Shown in pieces: positions 61,492 through 64,000 of a DNA stretch of 64,000 nt (its first letter is position 1; each line of letters starts with the position of its first letter). The position numbers were made by a program, and so were the translations under genes. The stretch lies in the NCBI RefSeq assembly GCF_026250525.1, contig NZ_CP111055.1, positions 1-64,000 of the forward strand, written 5' to 3'. This DNA is from Chondrinema litorale. Lineage in GTDB: Bacteria > Bacteroidota > Bacteroidia > Cytophagales > Flammeovirgaceae. The notes beneath the pieces are model-generated. The model was not told where the DNA came from and made no database searches. It was given only the letters and a program-made list of their open reading frames with translations.

Positions 61492-62499
61492 TAGGGTTAC
61501 CCATTTAAATCTCAAGGTGTAAACCCCATACGATCTACAGGATTATCTTATCTTAAAATAAGCATAGATAAGATGAAAATAGATAAAGGATTAACAGAAA
61601 AAGCATTTAAAAACAGATTTGGGACAAAAAAACAGTGTTTAGCGTACTTACATGATCAGAAATGGAGTGATGGTTACCATTGTCGAAAATGTAGGCATAC
61701 TACTTTTTGTAAAGGTCAACAAGATTTTAGTAAACGATGCACAGCTTGTGGTTATGATGAATCTGCCACAGCTCATACCTTATTCCATAAGTTAAAATTC
61801 GGTATAGACACAGCCTTTGCCATGGTTTATGAGATAGTCACCAATAAAAAGGCGCAAATAGTATTCATTTAGCCCAGCGATTTGGTGTAAGACAAACAAC
61901 AGCATGGTTATTTAGATGTAAGGTGCAACAGGCTATGAGCAGTAGCAAAAAATTTCCCTTAGTAGATCAGGTGCATGTAGATGAGTTTGAAATAGGTACT
62001 CCCCAAGAAGGAGAACAAGGTCGCAGTCATTCAGACAAAAAAGTAAGAATAGTGATTGCCATTGAATATAGAGAAGGCAATGCAGGCAGGGGTTCCCCCG
62101 AGGGGTATGCTAAAGCTATAAAAGACTATAGTGCTAAGAGCTTAAATCCTATATTCAAAGATCATATAAGCAAAAAAGCAGCAGTAGTTAAAGATGGTTG
62201 GAGTGGGTATAAACCTATCAAAAAGTTATACAAAAACATGCACTCACAGTTATCAAACAAGGGTGAAAACTTCACCATGTTACATCTGCAAATTAGGAAT
62301 TTGAAAAATTGGTTGAGAGGCACACATTCCTATTGTGATAAAAGGTTGTTGAATGATTACCTAAACGAATATTTCTTTAGATTTAAACGAAGGAATTTTA
62401 GAGAAACCATCTTGGATAAATTACTTAAAAGAATGACCAAGGGTAAACCTAAAACTTATAGTCAAATTATTTGTTCTGCGACTTAGATGGGTAACCCTA
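61492..62499 (+). mobile_element. IS1595-family insertion sequence, 1008 bp
   Basis: The ends are inverted repeats starting TAGGGTTACCCAT on each side (61492 onward and, reversed, from 62499), matching at about 18 of the outer 20 positions. The 8-base target duplication AAACATAA occurs at 61484-61491 and 62500-62507. One transposase gene fills the element, split by a frameshift. The perfect duplication points to a recent insertion in a non-coding region. Family is set by the transposase zinc ribbon and by the 8-base duplication typical of IS1595. Confidence 0.92.
61573..62486 (+). pseudogene. IS1595 transposase, split by a -1 frameshift
   Basis: The first part (61573-61872) encodes an N-terminal zinc ribbon (Cys37, Cys40, Cys56, Cys59: CRKC and CTAC) and helices. 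The second part (to 62486, in the -1 frame) encodes the DDE-type core: VDEFEIGTPQEGEQG, VVKDGWSGY, and NWLRGTHSYCDKRLLNDYLNEYFFRFKRR. Slipping back one base at 61849-61851 (AAAAAGG) reads NKKGANSIHLAQRFGVRQTT, exactly the expected join. Either one base was lost or the run allows a programmed slip. The whole would be about 304 residues, the normal length for the family. Confidence 0.88.
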
Positions 62500-62507
62500 A
62501 AACATAA

Positions 62508-62877
62508 AAAAGAAATTACTACTGGCCAATAAAAACGCAAAGAAAGAAGTTGACTAACCAAATGATATCAGCAGTAGTAAGCTATTTATTGTAAAATGAA
62601 TATTATCTATTTATAAGGCAATTTTTATGGATATGAAACTAAAAATAAATAACATTTACTTCAGGGGAAGTTCAAGATCATTTTATCTAATCTGTAGATA
62701 ACTGCATAGTCTCAAATAACTCAGTTAAATGTATATTCTTTTGTTAAAAAAAGTTATTTTTTTGCGGGAATTTTTCCCCATTTATAAAATTGCGTATCCA
62801 ACGTTGGTCAAAGTTATCAATTGATAAAAGGCAAAATTAAATTTTATTAGATCATCAATAATCTTTTTTGTTGTACT
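62508..62877. promoter_or_regulatory. Upstream region of NEW3/ABC operon
   Basis: A 370-base AT-rich gap. It has a 10-base palindrome CCAACGTTGG at 62798-62807 and a short GGGAA/TTCCC inverted repeat near 62766-62779, about 70-100 bases upstream of the start of the next gene. A regulatory role is possible; no promoter boxes are firm. Nothing coding is seen. Confidence 0.35.
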
Positions 62878-63735
62878 ATGTTAGTAGGTAATTTTAACAT
62901 ATCAAGCACTAGAAAAAACAAAGTTTTATTTTTTTCATTATGTTTATTTCTTAGTAGTCATTTGTTATTTGCATCAAGTATTACGCAAGATGAAAATACA
63001 AATTCTTCTTTTACTTCAACACTTATTAATATTGAAGCTCCCGTTAATGAAACATTTCGTTATCAAACAACCCTGCATAATGGTTCAAATACTAGTAAAA
63101 TTTATGAACTAAAAACTACCATTCCTAATGGCTGGAGAGCGGCATTTAAAGCTCATGGTAGTCGAGTCACATCTATTAAAATAGATGCGGGCAAAAAGGA
63201 AAGCATTAGTATAGAAATAAACCCTGCTTATGGAGCATCACCTTCCAAATATAAGATCCCAATCTATGCTACTAGTCAAAATGATACCTTGGTGCTTAAT
63301 GTTGAGGCTGTTGTTACAGGTTCTTACGATTTGGAACTAACCACACCATCAGGATTACTAAGTGGAAGAATTACTGAAGGAGAAAGAAAAGAGATCAATC
63401 TGCAAGTGAAAAATACAGGCACCTTAGCTTTAGAAAATATATCCTTATCTTCTCAAAATCCAACCAAGTGGGAAGCAACATTTTCTCCTTCTGAAATACC
63501 ACAACTAGCAGCAGGTCAAACAAAGGACGTTATCGTAACTCTAACGGTTCCAGATAAAACATTAGCGGGTGATTATATTAATAGGTTTACTGCAAAAACT
63601 GTAGATACAACTAATACACTTACTTATAGAACAACAGTAGAAACATCAGTGTTTGCTGGTTGGATAGGCGTTGTTGTGATTTTGTTGGCAATTGGTATTG
63701 TCGCATATCTTATTTATAAGTTTGGAAGAAGATAA
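62878..63735 (+). CDS. Membrane-anchored NEW3-domain protein (ABC-associated)
   Basis: This 285-residue protein has a signal or anchor near the N-terminus (about 14-32, VLFFSLCLFLSSHLLFAS), two Ig-like NEW3-type domains (about 45-145 and 150-255, NGSNTSKIYELKTTIPNGWRAAFKAH and NTGTLALENISLSSQNPTKWEATF) and one C-terminal membrane helix (about 258-280) with a short positive tail. This is the usual ABC-exporter-associated form of the family. The ABC ATPase gene starts 8 bases after it, so they are co-transcribed. It probably faces the periplasm and works with the exporter. Confidence 0.82.
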   Translation: MLVGNFNISSTRKNKVLFFSLCLFLSSHLLFASSITQDENTNSSFTSTLINIEAPVNETFRYQTTLHNGSNTSKIYELKTTIPNGWRAAFKAHGSRVTSIKIDAGKKESISIEINPAYGASPSKYKIPIYATSQNDTLVLNVEAVVTGSYDLELTTPSGLLSGRITEGERKEINLQVKNTGTLALENISLSSQNPTKWEATFSPSEIPQLAAGQTKDVIVTLTVPDKTLAGDYINRFTAKTVDTTNTLTYRTTVETSVFAGWIGVVVILLAIGIVAYLIYKFGRR

Positions 63736-63743
63736 TCAAGGCT

Positions 63744-64000
63744 ATGGATTCAATTATAGAATTGAAAAATATAAGTAAATCCTATGGTTCTTTTAAAGCA
63801 GTTGACAAATTGAACTTAGGGATTAAAAAGGGAGAAATATTTGGTTTACTTGGACCTAATGGAGCAGGTAAGACCACAACGATTCTAATGATATTAGGCT
63901 TAACAGAACCAACAAGTGGTTCTATAGATGTTTGTGGATATAATTCAACAAAAGAACCAATTCCTGTAAAAAAGAAAGTAGGTTATTTGCCAGATAGTGT
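63744..64000 (+). CDS. ABC transporter ATP-binding protein (3' end outside window)
   Basis: The start codon is at 63744, 8 bases after the NEW3 stop, and the frame is open to the window end (about 85 residues). Walker A GPNGAGKTTT is complete within LLGPNGAGKTTTILMILG; the following GLTEPTSGSIDVCGY and VGYLPDS (Q-loop region, Q replaced by L) fit an ATPase of the gliding/ABC-2-type exporter group. It probably powers export together with the upstream NEW3 protein. The substrate is unknown. Confidence 0.93.
   Translation, partial: MDSIIELKNISKSYGSFKAVDKLNLGIKKGEIFGLLGPNGAGKTTTILMILGLTEPTSGSIDVCGYNSTKEPIPVKKKVGYLPDS

Overview
The window looks like Bacteroidota DNA, probably order Cytophagales. 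It is AT-rich and carries TonB-dependent receptors with N-terminal carboxypeptidase-regulatory-like domains, a surface protein with a type IX secretion (T9SS) sorting tail, Bacteroides-style Tra conjugation proteins and many CarboxypepD_reg-like lipoproteins or esterases. No rRNA, tRNA or CRISPR array was recognised.

Layout. 1-22.4 kb is accessory or chromosome-like DNA. It holds a serine hydrolase cut by the window edge, two glycosyltransferases, a PAP2 phosphatase, a PepSY-like protein next to a TauE-family permease, two TonB-dependent receptors, and an oxidation/hydrolase cluster (cupin, alpha/beta hydrolase, carboxymuconolactone decarboxylase-like, SnoaL/NTF2-like, PQQ dehydrogenase with inserted cytochrome c) with two AraC regulators and an esterase. 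This stretch shows decay: a twice-frameshifted VOC gene, a truncated cupin, an AraC fragment and repeated intergenic sequence.

22.7-51.9 kb is a plasmid backbone. A RadC-like gene opens it. A leftward conjugation operon (37.9 to 23.3 kb) follows, in transcription order: a secreted unknown, a 1461-residue T9SS Ig-repeat adhesin, a PKD lipoprotein, TraO-like, TraE (VirB2-like), a VirB5-like protein, a VirB3-like protein, the TraG ATPase (VirB4-like), TraJ, TraK, TraM and TraN. Upstream sit a membrane hybrid kinase with its own LuxR DNA-binding domain and an SDR enzyme. Next come a Rep_3 initiator, about 22 iterons of two sub-types, an AntA/AntB antirepressor, a ParA/TraB-like pair and a rightward mobilization operon (MobC-like, MOBP relaxase, coupling protein). 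The likely working logic is Rep plus iterons for replication, ParA for maintenance, relaxase plus coupling protein for DNA processing, and Tra for the mating channel, with the adhesin co-expressed, perhaps to hold mating cells together. No integrase or clear att site was found, so the window could be a megaplasmid or a chromosome with an integrated plasmid.

52-64 kb returns to accessory genes: a two-gene CarboxypepD/thioredoxin cassette between imperfect direct repeats, a bacteriophytochrome hybrid kinase divergent from an HPII-type catalase, an IS1595-family insertion with a perfect 8-bp target duplication but a frameshifted transposase, and the start of an ABC export operon. All functional names are homology judgements made by eye from the sequence; no search was run.
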